A DNA stretch of 53,484 nt from NCBI GenBank assembly GCA_934178555.1, contig CAKPQL010000011.1, forward strand, positions 1 through 53,484, in the 5' to 3' direction. Shown here one piece after another: positions 32,419 through 41,502 of this stretch. The DNA comes from an uncultured Clostridia bacterium (GTDB lineage Bacteria > Bacillota > Clostridia > TANB77 > CAG-508). Numbering within the stretch: the first letter of the stretch is position 1; the number at the start of each line of letters is the position of its first letter. The position numbers were made by a program, and so were the translations under genes. The notes under the pieces were generated by a model. The model made no database searches. It was not told where the DNA came from and saw nothing but the letters and a program-made list of their open reading frames with translations.

Positions 32419-33897
32419 ATGGAGAATTTAGAAATATATGAAGATATTGCAACAAGAACAGATGGAGATATATATGTAGGAGTAGTGGGACCAGTTAGAA
32501 CTGGTAAATCAACATTTATAAAAAACTTTATGGATTTATTAGTTATACCAAATATAGAGAATACATACAAAAGAGAAAGAGCAAAAGATGAATTGCCACA
32601 AAGTGCAGCTGGAAAAACAATAATGACAACAGAGCCAAAATTCGTACCAAATGAAGCTATAGAAATAACTGTAGGAGAAAAATTAAAATTAAAAACACGT
32701 TTAGTTGATTGTGTTGGTTATCTTGTAAATAATGCATTAGGGTATATGGAAGATGAAACACCAAGAATGGTAAAAACACCTTGGTCTGATGAAGAAATGC
32801 CATTTGAAACAGCAGCAGAAATAGGTACAAGGAAAGTTATCCAAGAACATTCTACAATAGGAATTTTAGTAACAACAGATGGAAGCATAACAGAAATTCC
32901 AAGAGAAGATTATGTTGAAGCAGAAGAAAGGGTTGTAAGAGAATTAAAAGAACTAAATAAACCTTTTGTAATAGTGTTAAATACAGATAATCCACGATCA
33001 GAGGAGGCAACAAGATTAGCAAAAGAATTAGAGGATAAATATAATACGCCGGTATTACCAACTAATTGTGTTAATCTATCAACAGAAGATATTAATAATA
33101 TTTTTGGCAAAGTATTATATGAATTCCCAATAGAAAGAATAAATATTAATTTGCCAAAATGGATAGAAAGCTTAGAATATGAAAATCCATTAAAGATAGA
33201 GTTATATAAAGAAATAAAAGAATCATTTACTGGAATAAAACTATTAAGAGAAATAAATGACGGAATAAGTGGAATACAAAAAACAGAAATAATACAAAAA
33301 ACAACAGTAGAATCAATTAATTTAGGTAATGGTTCTATAACAGTTGATATTACAATGAAAGAGGAATTGTTCTATAAAATGCTGACAGAAATATCTGGAG
33401 TTGAAGTGAAAAATGAAGGCGATTTATTTGTAACAATTACTCAAATGGCAAAAGTAAAGAAGGAATATGACAAAATTTCATCTGCATTAGATGATGTAAA
33501 AAGAAAAGGATATGGAATAGTGACTCCTTCAATGGAGGAACTTATACTAGACGAACCAGAAATGGTAAAACAAGGTTCAAGGTTTGGCGTCAAATTAAAA
33601 GCAAAAGCACCATCAATACACATGATAAGGGCAGAAATAGAAACAGAAGTATCACCAATTGTTGGTAGTGAGAAACAGTCAGAAGAATTAGTAAATTATT
33701 TACTATCTGAGTTTGAAAATGACCCAATAAAAATATGGGAATCAAATATATTTGGAAAGAGCTTGCATGAATTGGTAAATGAAGGATTACAAAATAAACT
33801 TTATAAAATGCCAGAGGATGCTCAGGCAAAATTACAAGAAACACTTGAGAGAATTATAAATGAGGGAAGCGGAGGATTAATTTGCATTATATTATAA
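32419..33897 (+). CDS. spoIVA: Spore coat base ATPase SpoIVA
   Basis: A 492-residue SpoIVA: MENLEIYEDIATRTDGDIY, Walker A GPVRTGKST near residue 24, the TRLVDCVGY segment, TDGSITEIPREDYVEAEERV, and the conserved C-terminus ending in GGLICIIL that anchors the protein via SpoVM. It forms the ATP-driven basement layer of the coat around the forespore. ATG 32419 follows TTAGGAGG. Monocistronic with its own terminator. It pairs functionally with the SipL-like protein at 45156, whose LysM domain contacts SpoIVA in Clostridioides difficile. Confidence 0.98.
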   Translation: MENLEIYEDIATRTDGDIYVGVVGPVRTGKSTFIKNFMDLLVIPNIENTYKRERAKDELPQSAAGKTIMTTEPKFVPNEAIEITVGEKLKLKTRLVDCVGYLVNNALGYMEDETPRMVKTPWSDEEMPFETAAEIGTRKVIQEHSTIGILVTTDGSITEIPREDYVEAEERVVRELKELNKPFVIVLNTDNPRSEEATRLAKELEDKYNTPVLPTNCVNLSTEDINNIFGKVLYEFPIERININLPKWIESLEYENPLKIELYKEIKESFTGIKLLREINDGISGIQKTEIIQKTTVESINLGNGSITVDITMKEELFYKMLTEISGVEVKNEGDLFVTITQMAKVKKEYDKISSALDDVKRKGYGIVTPSMEELILDEPEMVKQGSRFGVKLKAKAPSIHMIRAEIETEVSPIVGSEKQSEELVNYLLSEFENDPIKIWESNIFGKSLHELVNEGLQNKLYKMPEDAQAKLQETLERIINEGSGGLICIIL

Positions 33898-33915
33898 CAG
33901 GTATTAAATAATATC

Positions 33916-33955
33916 AAAAAAGAGTATCTAATTCAAAAATAGATACTCTTTTTTG
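33916..33955. terminator. Bidirectional terminator between spoIVA and the TetR gene
   Basis: AAAAAAGAGTATCTA pairs with TAGATACTCTTTTTT between convergent genes. Confidence 0.88.
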
Positions 33956-33965
33956 ATAATATAAG

Positions 33966-34583
33966 TTAATTTACTTTTTTACTATTAATTAATAATTTGA
34001 TTGTTTGATATAGATATGGTTTGAATTCTTCTATTGAAAGTGGTTGTTTGTATATAATAGAATTAAAACATGTTGAACTAACTAATTCTATTATCATATA
34101 TAGTGTAACTTCTGGATCTTTAATATTTTCTTGAGCAGCACCTTTTAAAAATAATTTGTAAACACTATCTTCGGATTTTCCTTCTTGTTCATATAGTTTT
34201 AAAAAAGTTTGACTATAAATTCCCCAAGATAAGTTTTTTGAAATAAATTTAAGTAAAGTAGGGGCTTTAGATAATTCATCAATTACGTAATTTATGATAA
34301 AAATAACTTGATCAGATAAGTCGTATATGTAATTTTTATGCAATTCGCATAATGCGTCTGAAAATAATTTATGAGATTTTTTAGCTATTAATATATCTCT
34401 AATTTCATATTTATCTTTAAAATATAAATAAAATGTGCCTTTTGCAACATTAGCATTGTCTACAATTTCTTGAATAGAGGTATCTTTTATACCTCTTTCT
34501 GTAAAAAGCTTAAATGCAGTATCTAGTAATCTATTTTTTTTATTGCTTTCAGTAACTTCGATATCAGAGTTTTCTTCTTTCAT
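33966..34583 (-). CDS. TetR-family repressor of the MMPL operon
   Basis: A 205-residue TetR protein from ATG 34581-34583 (MKEENSDIEVTESN) behind GAAAGGA. The DNA-binding helix-turn-helix is at residues 17-63 (LLDTAFKLFTERGIKDTSIQ, EIVDNANVAKGTFYLYFKDK); the rest is the all-helical ligand domain. It is divergent from the MMPL operon, and the 233-bp gap holds two operator palindromes over the MMPL promoter and one related half-site near its own start. It very probably represses the operon and itself; the inducer is unknown. Confidence 0.92.
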   Translation of the reverse strand: MKEENSDIEVTESNKKNRLLDTAFKLFTERGIKDTSIQEIVDNANVAKGTFYLYFKDKYEIRDILIAKKSHKLFSDALCELHKNYIYDLSDQVIFIINYVIDELSKAPTLLKFISKNLSWGIYSQTFLKLYEQEGKSEDSVYKLFLKGAAQENIKDPEVTLYMIIELVSSTCFNSIIYKQPLSIEEFKPYLYQTIKLLINSKKVN

Positions 34584-34650
34584 ATTATATTAAAATCCTT
34601 TCTACGATTATTAAAATAATTTAACTACAAACAAATTATGACATAAAATG

Positions 34651-34662
34651 TACGAATGGTCA
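34651..34662. promoter_or_regulatory. Imperfect TetR operator near the tetR start
   Basis: The string CGAATGGTCA resembles the half CCAATGGTCA of the perfect operator at 34784-34796; the left arm is degenerate. Its place about 70 bp upstream of the TetR start suggests self-repression. Confidence 0.4.
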
Positions 34663-34745
34663 ATATGTTTTGAAAAATTATACATGAAAACTATGGACAA
34701 CTTTGCGCTAGAGTAATAAGAATTAATAAATTTTACCAAATAGTA

Positions 34746-34774
34746 TTGACTAATGGTCAGTATAGTTGTATAAT
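34746..34774 (+). promoter_or_regulatory. Promoter of the MMPL operon, overlapped by operator 1
   Basis: TTGACT (34746-34751) and TATAAT (34769-34774) with a 17-bp spacer. The palindrome TGACTAATGGTCA (34747-34759) covers the -35 box, so a bound TetR dimer would block polymerase. Confidence 0.8.
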
Positions 34775-34783
34775 ACTCTCAAA

Positions 34784-34796
34784 TGACCAATGGTCA
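34784..34796. promoter_or_regulatory. Perfect TetR operator 2
   Basis: TGACC-AAT-GGTCA lies at the predicted transcription start, 25 bp downstream of operator 1. Two sites with the same arms on the same promoter strongly support control by the divergent TetR protein. Confidence 0.8.
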
Positions 34797-34816
34797 CATA
34801 GAGAAAGGAGAAGTTT

Positions 34817-36886
34817 ATGAAGGGGTTAGGAGAGTTTGTATGCAAGCATAGAAAGGCAATTTTAATAATAGCATTAGTTTTGTTAATTCCATCAATTATT
34901 GGAATTAAGGCAACAAGAATAAATTACGACATATTAGTGTATCTTCCTGATGATATCGAAACTATTAAAGGTGAAAATATACTTTCAGAAGATTTTGATA
35001 TGGGTGCTTTTTCTGTTGTAATATTAGATAATATGAAAACAAAAGATATTGTTAAGTTAGAAGATAAAATAAGGAACATAGATAATGTAGAAAAAGTATT
35101 TAGTGCTGCTGATATAATAGGAAGTGGAATTCCTGTTGAAATGATACCAGAAGACTTAAGAGACAAAATCTATAAAGACAACTCAACACTAATGTTAGTT
35201 ACATTTAAAGATGCAATATCTGCAGATACAACGCTAGAAACAGTTGAAGAATTAAGAAACATAACAGATGAAAATTGTAAAATTAGTGGTATGTCTGCAA
35301 CAGTATTGGATACAAGAGATTTATCAGATTCTGAGATTGCAATTTATGTAGTGATTGCTGTTATATTATGTTTGATAGTCTTAGAGATTGCATTAGATTC
35401 ATATATTGTTCCAGTATTATTATTGTTAAATATAGGAATAGCAATTTTATATAATATGGGAACAAATATATTCTTAGGACAAATTTCGTATATAACTAAA
35501 GCAATTAGTGCTGTATTACAATTAGGAGTAACAATGGATTTTGCAATATTCCTTTATCATAGTTATATGCAAGAGAAAAAAATTCAAGGCGACATTTACA
35601 AAGCTATGGCTACTGCTATATCAAAAACACTAATTTCTGTAGTTGGTAGTTCACTTACAACTATTGCTGGATTTTTGGCATTGTGTAGTATGAACCTTAC
35701 ATTGGGAAAAGATATTGGTATAGTTATGGCAAAAGGAGTATTACTAGGAGTAATTTGTGTAGTTACAATACTTCCTGCAATGATATTAGAGCTAAATGGT
35801 TTAATAGAGAAAACTAGACATAAAGAAATATTACCAAAATTTGAAAAAGTAAGACAATGGGTAGTTAAACATTATAAAGCAATGATAGTAGCTTTTGTGG
35901 TAATTTTACCAATTGCATTATATGGATATAATAATACAAAAATTTATTATAATCTAGATAAATCATTACCTACATATTTAAAAAGTGTAGAAGCAAATAA
36001 TGAGTTAAAAGAAAAATTCAATATGGTGTCAACAGAAGTTTTACTAGTAAATAAAGATATTGAAGATTATAAATTAAATGAAATGATGAATAAAATTGAA
36101 CAAGTCGATGGGGTAGAATGGACAATTGGATATCCTAAAATTGCAAATTTAGGAATACCAAAAGAGATATTGCCAGAAGATTTATTGAAAGTGTTCCAAA
36201 GTGATAAACATCAATTAATATTAATAAATTCTAAATATGAAATGGCAACCGATGAGTTAAATAATCAAATAGAAGAAATAAATAATTTAGTAAAAGAATA
36301 TGATCCAACAGCTATTTTAGCAGGTGAAGGACCTTTGATGAAGGATTTAGTTGAAATAAGTAATCATGACTTTAATAGTGTAAATACAGTTTCTATAGCT
36401 ATTATATTTATAATAATGATATTTGTATTAAAATCAATATCTTTACCGGTTATATTAATTTCGGTAATAGAGTTTGCTATATTTATAAATATGGGAATAC
36501 CATATTACACTAATACTATATTACCGTTTGTGGCATCTATTGTAATTGGTACAATACAGTTAGGAGCAACAATAGATTATGCAATATTAATAACAACAAA
36601 ATATATAGCTAAGAGAAGAGAAGGCAAAAATAAAAAAGATGCTATTAACGAAACTTTAGAGACTTCAATTAGTTCAATAGTAGTAAGCGGAATGTGCTTC
36701 TTCGGAGCAACTTTTGGAGTTGGAGCATATTCAAAAATTGAAATGATAGGTTCATTATGTACATTAATGTCTAGGGGAGCAATAATAAGTATGATTACAG
36801 TTATTGCAATATTACCAGCATTTTTAATGGTTTTTGATAAATTAATTTGTAAGACAACAATGAATATGAAAGATGTAAAAAATTAA
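34817..36886 (+). CDS. MMPL/RND-family membrane transporter
   Basis: A 689-residue transporter with two repeats, each one helix, a large outside domain and five helices: about 12 membrane segments. Landmarks: the first helix (AILIIALVLLIPSIIGI), QLGVTMDFAIFLYHSYM and QLGATIDYAILITTKYI, the family's conserved Asp-containing helix-4 motifs of both repeats, needed for proton coupling. Members export lipids, peptides or drugs. ATG 34817 follows GAAAGGAG. It is first in an operon with a secreted coiled-coil protein and a small membrane protein under TetR control, so a ligand-induced efflux or lipid export system is likely. Confidence 0.9.
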   Translation: MKGLGEFVCKHRKAILIIALVLLIPSIIGIKATRINYDILVYLPDDIETIKGENILSEDFDMGAFSVVILDNMKTKDIVKLEDKIRNIDNVEKVFSAADIIGSGIPVEMIPEDLRDKIYKDNSTLMLVTFKDAISADTTLETVEELRNITDENCKISGMSATVLDTRDLSDSEIAIYVVIAVILCLIVLEIALDSYIVPVLLLLNIGIAILYNMGTNIFLGQISYITKAISAVLQLGVTMDFAIFLYHSYMQEKKIQGDIYKAMATAISKTLISVVGSSLTTIAGFLALCSMNLTLGKDIGIVMAKGVLLGVICVVTILPAMILELNGLIEKTRHKEILPKFEKVRQWVVKHYKAMIVAFVVILPIALYGYNNTKIYYNLDKSLPTYLKSVEANNELKEKFNMVSTEVLLVNKDIEDYKLNEMMNKIEQVDGVEWTIGYPKIANLGIPKEILPEDLLKVFQSDKHQLILINSKYEMATDELNNQIEEINNLVKEYDPTAILAGEGPLMKDLVEISNHDFNSVNTVSIAIIFIIMIFVLKSISLPVILISVIEFAIFINMGIPYYTNTILPFVASIVIGTIQLGATIDYAILITTKYIAKRREGKNKKDAINETLETSISSIVVSGMCFFGATFGVGAYSKIEMIGSLCTLMSRGAIISMITVIAILPAFLMVFDKLICKTTMNMKDVKN

Positions 36887-36904
36887 GAAAGGATATGATA
36901 ATTT

Positions 36905-38743
36905 ATGAACAAAAGTATAAAAAAGAAAATTATACCAATAACACTTTTGGCTACAATGATTTGTTATACAACTCCAATTTTTGCGTTTACAAAGGATGAA
37001 ACAGTATATTCTAAAGTAGATACAGCAGGTAGAACATATAAAACAATAGTTAGTACACATATTAGTAATAGAGAGAATTTGGATATTATAAATGATATAA
37101 CTGATTTGATAAATGTAGAAAATACAAGTGGAGACGAAAATTTTTCAAGAGATAATAATACGTTAATCTGGGATGCAAAAGGAAAAGATATATTTTATAA
37201 AGGAGAAAGTCAAAAGGAATTACCAATTAGTATAGAGATAAAATATGAATTAGATGGTAAAGAAATTAGTGCAGAAGAGGTTGCTGGAAAAAGTGGAAAA
37301 GTAACAGTAAAAGTTGAATATAAAAATACACAAGAACATCTTGTAAATATTAACGGAAAAAACGAAAAAATATATACTCCTTTTATGATAATTGGTGGTA
37401 CTATTATAGATAATGAACAAAATACTAATATAAGTGTAAAAAATGCAAAGTTAATAAGCGATGGAACCAAAAATATAGTGTTAGGAGTAGCTTTGCCAGG
37501 AGTTCAAGAAAGTTTGGGAATATCTAAAAGTGTATTAAATATTCCATCAGGATTTGAAATAACAATGGATACAACTAGTTTTGAGTTAAATAGTATTATG
37601 AATTTTGCGACACCAAAATTATTAGATGAAGAGAATTCAGAAATTATTGATGAAGTAAAAAGTGTTTGCCAAAAATTAGAATTGATAAAGTCTTCTACTA
37701 ATTCTTTGAAAGAAGGGGCAGAAACTCTAAAATTTGGAACAAATCAATATAGTGAAAATTCTGAATTATTTAACGAAAAAATGCAAACTCTATTATCAAG
37801 CACAAGTTATATAAATAATAATTATACTAATATAAATGCAGGAATTGCTGGCATAAGTGCAAATATACCAGCATTGCAAGAAGGATTAAAAAAGATTGAA
37901 GAAGGAATAACTGGTATTACTACTATGTTAACTAATTTAAGTAGTAAATTAGAAGGTATTAATAATAATTTAAGTAGTATAAAAACAAAACAAGACACTG
38001 TACAAAATAACTTAGGAAGTATTGTTACTGAATTGAGTGGCATAACTGGTGACAATAATTCTGAGTTAATTGCAGAGTTACAAAGTATGAAAGCAAAAAA
38101 TAGTGAAAAGATTGCTTCTTTGGATGCTGTTAATGATTCAGAGATGATACAATTATTAAAAGATAACAATATGGAATATGAAAAAACAATAGCAAAATTA
38201 CAAGCAACAAATACAACATCAATAGTTAATGTAAAAAATAAAGTTTCTGCAGCAAATGAAACTTTGAAAGCAACTAATACAGAAATATCAAGTTTAATAA
38301 GTAGCATTTCTAATATAAAAAGTGGAATTGATGGAGTAGTGTCAAATTTGAATACATTGAATAAGAGCGTTTCTGATATGTATGGAAAAGTATCTTTAGT
38401 TTCTACAAATGCAATGAAGTTACAACAAGGGTCTCAAAGTGTAAAGGATGGTTTAACTACATTAGAATATTCAATAGGAAAATTAAAAACAGCAAATGAT
38501 GAATTAACAACAGCTGCAAAGACTATTTCATTGGGAGCAAACGAATTGTCAAATGGAATGACAACATTTGATACTACAATAGGTAAATATATAAACGGAG
38601 ATATTAGAAAGATTGCAACAAGAGCTGAGGCTTTAGTAGAATTGTCAAATGAATATGATAATTTTACTATGACAAATGAACAAGAGAATAGCAAGGTTAA
38701 ATTTATTATAATGACAGATGAGCTAAAGAGAAAGGATAGATAG
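36905..38743 (+). CDS. Secreted coiled-coil protein of the MMPL operon
   Basis: A 612-residue protein with a signal peptide (TLLATMICYTTPIFAF, cleavage near residue 28). A beta-rich domain (about 30-250: KDETVYSKVDTAGRTYKTIV, then SGKVTVKVEYKN) is followed by a long helical region (about 260-580) full of Leu/Ile/Ser/Asn heptads, e.g. LEGINNNLSSIKTKQDTVQN. This resembles the outside part of YhgE/Pip-type proteins that work with MMPL-like exporters. It has no C-terminal membrane anchor, so it may be released or wall-associated. It begins 18 bp after the transporter gene. Confidence 0.75.
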   Translation: MNKSIKKKIIPITLLATMICYTTPIFAFTKDETVYSKVDTAGRTYKTIVSTHISNRENLDIINDITDLINVENTSGDENFSRDNNTLIWDAKGKDIFYKGESQKELPISIEIKYELDGKEISAEEVAGKSGKVTVKVEYKNTQEHLVNINGKNEKIYTPFMIIGGTIIDNEQNTNISVKNAKLISDGTKNIVLGVALPGVQESLGISKSVLNIPSGFEITMDTTSFELNSIMNFATPKLLDEENSEIIDEVKSVCQKLELIKSSTNSLKEGAETLKFGTNQYSENSELFNEKMQTLLSSTSYINNNYTNINAGIAGISANIPALQEGLKKIEEGITGITTMLTNLSSKLEGINNNLSSIKTKQDTVQNNLGSIVTELSGITGDNNSELIAELQSMKAKNSEKIASLDAVNDSEMIQLLKDNNMEYEKTIAKLQATNTTSIVNVKNKVSAANETLKATNTEISSLISSISNIKSGIDGVVSNLNTLNKSVSDMYGKVSLVSTNAMKLQQGSQSVKDGLTTLEYSIGKLKTANDELTTAAKTISLGANELSNGMTTFDTTIGKYINGDIRKIATRAEALVELSNEYDNFTMTNEQENSKVKFIIMTDELKRKDR

Positions 38744-38745
38744 TT

Positions 38746-39291
38746 ATGGAATATATACAAAAGTTTTTTAAGAAAAGTGGATGGATATCAATATTAGAAT
38801 CTATAATATTTGCATTATTGGGATTTGTGCTAATATATAATGCTGATACAACTGTTAAAATAATATCATCAATGTTAGGAATAATATTTATTATTGTTGG
38901 TACATGTAAAATAATAAATTGGATTTCATCAGGTGGAAGATATAGCTTATATAATTTGGATTTGTTTTATGGGTTAATTGCGATAGCAATTGGAGTTGTA
39001 GCAATTATGTATAGCGGAGCGATAGAAGCTGCATTTAGATTAATAGTTGGTATTTGGATAATATATATGTCTATTATTAGAATTAGTTTAGCACTAAAAA
39101 TAAGAAAAATAGATTCAAAAATTTGGATTTGGACTTTAATTTTAGCGGTGTTAATGTTTGTATGTGGAATTTATATAATTTCAAATAGTGGGGCATTAAT
39201 AATGACAATTGGGGCTATAATGGTTACGTATTCAATAATAGATATAATAGAAAATGTTATATTTATGAAAAACATAAAAGAAATATTTTAA
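38746..39291 (+). CDS. HdeD/DUF308-like small membrane protein
   Basis: A 181-residue protein with six hydrophobic helices arranged as three pairs (e.g. ILESIIFALLGFVLIYNADT, MLGIIFIIVGTCKIINWI, LFYGLIAIAIGVVAIMYSGA), the layout of the HdeD/DUF308 family. It starts at ATG 38746, directly after the stop of the coiled-coil gene, so it is translationally coupled as third gene of the TetR-controlled operon. It may protect or assist the exporter at the membrane; the role is unproven. Confidence 0.75.
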   Translation: MEYIQKFFKKSGWISILESIIFALLGFVLIYNADTTVKIISSMLGIIFIIVGTCKIINWISSGGRYSLYNLDLFYGLIAIAIGVVAIMYSGAIEAAFRLIVGIWIIYMSIIRISLALKIRKIDSKIWIWTLILAVLMFVCGIYIISNSGALIMTIGAIMVTYSIIDIIENVIFMKNIKEIF

Positions 39292-39297
39292 AAAAAT

Positions 39298-39326
39298 ATG
39301 GCACATATCAATGTGCCATACTTTTT
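39298..39326 (+). terminator. Terminator of the MMPL operon
   Basis: ATGGCACAT (39298-39306) pairs with ATGTGCCAT (39311-39319), then ACTTTTTT. Confidence 0.85.
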
Positions 39327-39422
39327 TGCATTATAGAAACTAAAAAAAATTTATTAAAAGCATTCCTATTTTAAGTAATATATGATAGAATTAAAAAAAA
39401 CTAAAAGGAGAGTGTTTATTTA

Positions 39423-40130
39423 ATGTCAGATGTAGCATATAAGCGTATTCTACTAAAATTAAGTGGAGAAGCTTTATCAGGAACTAGAGGAAATGGTATA
39501 GATGTAGAAACAATAGGAAAAATATGTGATGAAATAAAAACTATAGTAGAAATGGGAGTTCAAGTATCTATAGTTGTTGGTGGAGGAAACTTCTGGAGAG
39601 GTAGATATGGTCACCAAATGGAAAGGACAACATCAGATTATATGGGAATGTTAGCAACAACTATAAATGGATTAGCTTTGCAAGATGCGCTAGAGGCAAG
39701 AGGGATATATACTAGATTACAAACTGCAATAGAGATGAGACAAATTGCAGAGCCATATATAAAGAGAAAGGCAATCAAACATTTAGAAAGAGGTAGAGTA
39801 GTTATATTTGCTTGTGGAACAGGAAATCCATATTTTTCAACAGATACAGGAGCTGCATTAAGAGCAGCAGAAATGGATGCAGAAGTGATATTACTTGCAA
39901 AAACTATTGATGGAGTATATTCAGCAGATCCAAAACTTGATCCAACAGCTGTAAAATATGATGAAATAACATATTTAGATATATTAAATAAAGATTTAAA
40001 AGTAATGGACTCAACTGCAACATCATTATGCAAGGATAACAATATTCCACTTATAGTATTTGGAATAAATGAACCAGATAATATAGTAAAAATTATAAAA
40101 GGTGAAAGAATAGGAACAATTGTAAAATAA
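39423..40130 (+). CDS. pyrH: UMP kinase
   Basis: A 235-residue bacterial UMP kinase of the amino-acid-kinase fold that phosphorylates UMP to UDP. Landmarks: RILLKLSGEALSG (phosphate-binding start), VVGGGNFWRGR, GTGNPYFSTDTGAALRA and AKTIDGVYSADPKLDP. ATG 39423 follows AAAAGGAGAG. It is first in the row pyrH-frr-uppS-cdsA-rseP; the usual upstream partners rpsB and tsf are absent here. Feeds UDP to nucleotide and cell-wall precursor synthesis, and ultimately UTP for PyrG. Confidence 0.97.
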   Translation: MSDVAYKRILLKLSGEALSGTRGNGIDVETIGKICDEIKTIVEMGVQVSIVVGGGNFWRGRYGHQMERTTSDYMGMLATTINGLALQDALEARGIYTRLQTAIEMRQIAEPYIKRKAIKHLERGRVVIFACGTGNPYFSTDTGAALRAAEMDAEVILLAKTIDGVYSADPKLDPTAVKYDEITYLDILNKDLKVMDSTATSLCKDNNIPLIVFGINEPDNIVKIIKGERIGTIVK

Positions 40131-40180
40131 TATATTGATTATATAATTTAAAATTTTCATATAAAATTAGGAGGTTTTTT

Positions 40181-40732
40181 ATGTCAGATTATAGTAATAT
40201 TGAAGAAAAGATGAATAAAACAATAACAGCATTAGAAACAAATTATTCAGAAATAAGAGCTGGTAGAGCAAATCCAGCAATATTAAATAGAGTTAAAGTT
40301 GATTATTATGGTGTTTCAACTCCAATAAATCAAGTAGCTGGAATATCTGTTCCAGAGGCAAGGTTAATAGTAATTCAACCATGGGATGCAAGTATATTAA
40401 AAGATATAGAAAGAGCAATTCTTGCTTCAGATATTGGAATAAATCCAAATAATGATGGAAAAGTTATACGTTTGTCATTCCCAGAATTGAATGAAGAAAG
40501 AAGAAAAGAAATAGTAAAAGATGTTAAAAAATTAGCAGAAGAAGCAAAAGTAGCTATACGTAATGCTAGAAGAGAGGGAATTGATGAATATAAAGCATTA
40601 CAAAAAGATAATGCGATTTCAGAAGATGAATTAAGAGGGGCTGAAGAAGATATTCAAAAACTAACAGATAAATATGTAGAGGAAATAGATAAAATAGCTG
40701 ATAATAAAGAAAAGGAAGTAATGTCAGTATAA
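40181..40732 (+). CDS. frr: Ribosome recycling factor
   Basis: A 183-residue RRF: MSDYSNIEEKMNKTITALET, the conserved EIRAGRANPAIL, VDYYGVSTPINQVA, ISVPEARLIVIQPWD and the C-terminal long helix ending near NKEKEVMSV. It splits post-termination ribosomes with EF-G. ATG 40181 follows TTAGGAGG; 50 bp after pyrH and 13 bp before uppS in one operon. Confidence 0.97.
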   Translation: MSDYSNIEEKMNKTITALETNYSEIRAGRANPAILNRVKVDYYGVSTPINQVAGISVPEARLIVIQPWDASILKDIERAILASDIGINPNNDGKVIRLSFPELNEERRKEIVKDVKKLAEEAKVAIRNARREGIDEYKALQKDNAISEDELRGAEEDIQKLTDKYVEEIDKIADNKEKEVMSV

Positions 40733-40745
40733 AAGGGGTAGAAAA

Positions 40746-41486
40746 ATGAATATAAATATGGATAATTTGCCACAGCATATTGCTATAATTATGGATGGTA
40801 ATAGAAGATGGGCAAAATCAAAAGGGTTAACTACTAAAGAAGGACATAAGGCAGGAGCAAAAAATTTAGAAAATATAGCTCTAATATGTAATAAGATAGG
40901 TATAAAGTATTTAACAGTATATGCTTTTTCTACAGAAAACTGGAAAAGAAGTGAAGAAGAGGTATCAGCATTGATGTTAATAATGAAAGCATATTTAGAT
41001 TCCTTTTCTAGAAGAGTAAATAATGAAAATATAAGAATAAAAATTCTAGGGGATATAACAAGATTATCACCTTCACTTCAAAGAAGCATAAAGAATGTAA
41101 TAGAAAAAACGAAAGATAATACAGGACTTACATTAAATATTGCATTTAATTATGGTGGAAGACCAGAATTAGTAACAGCTATGAAGAAAATTGCAGAGCA
41201 AGTAAAAGATGGAAAAATAGATATAGATGAAATAAATGAAGAAACTATATCTCAAAATTTGTATACAGCAGGAATGCCAGATCCAGATTTGATGATAAGA
41301 ACAAGCAAAGAGCTTAGAACAAGTAATTTTTTACCATGGCAATTAGTATATACAGAATTTTATTTTCCAGATGTACATTGGCCAGCTTTTGACGAAGAAG
41401 AGTTAATGAAAGCTATAGAAGTATATCAAAGTAGAAATAGAAGATTTGGTGGTAGACCAGGCGAGAAAAAAGAGAAAGTAGGATAA
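40746..41486 (+). CDS. uppS: Undecaprenyl diphosphate synthase (isoprenyl transferase)
   Basis: A 246-residue cis-prenyltransferase. It has HIAIIMDGNRRWAKSKG (catalytic Asp and substrate loop, residues 11-27), the YAFSTENWKR segment, NIAFNYGGRPELV, and the C-terminal DLMIRTSKELRTSNFLPWQL with Arg residues for diphosphate binding. It makes the C55 carrier lipid for peptidoglycan. Third gene of the pyrH operon; ATG 40746 follows AAAAGGGG. Confidence 0.97.
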   Translation: MNINMDNLPQHIAIIMDGNRRWAKSKGLTTKEGHKAGAKNLENIALICNKIGIKYLTVYAFSTENWKRSEEEVSALMLIMKAYLDSFSRRVNNENIRIKILGDITRLSPSLQRSIKNVIEKTKDNTGLTLNIAFNYGGRPELVTAMKKIAEQVKDGKIDIDEINEETISQNLYTAGMPDPDLMIRTSKELRTSNFLPWQLVYTEFYFPDVHWPAFDEEELMKAIEVYQSRNRRFGGRPGEKKEKVG

Positions 41487-41502
41487 GAGAGGACGCTATT
41501 AT

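Noticed and set aside
36905..38743. Phage tail-tape-like protein
   Set aside because: The signal peptide and operon with an MMPL exporter fit a secreted partner protein; no phage genes are nearby.
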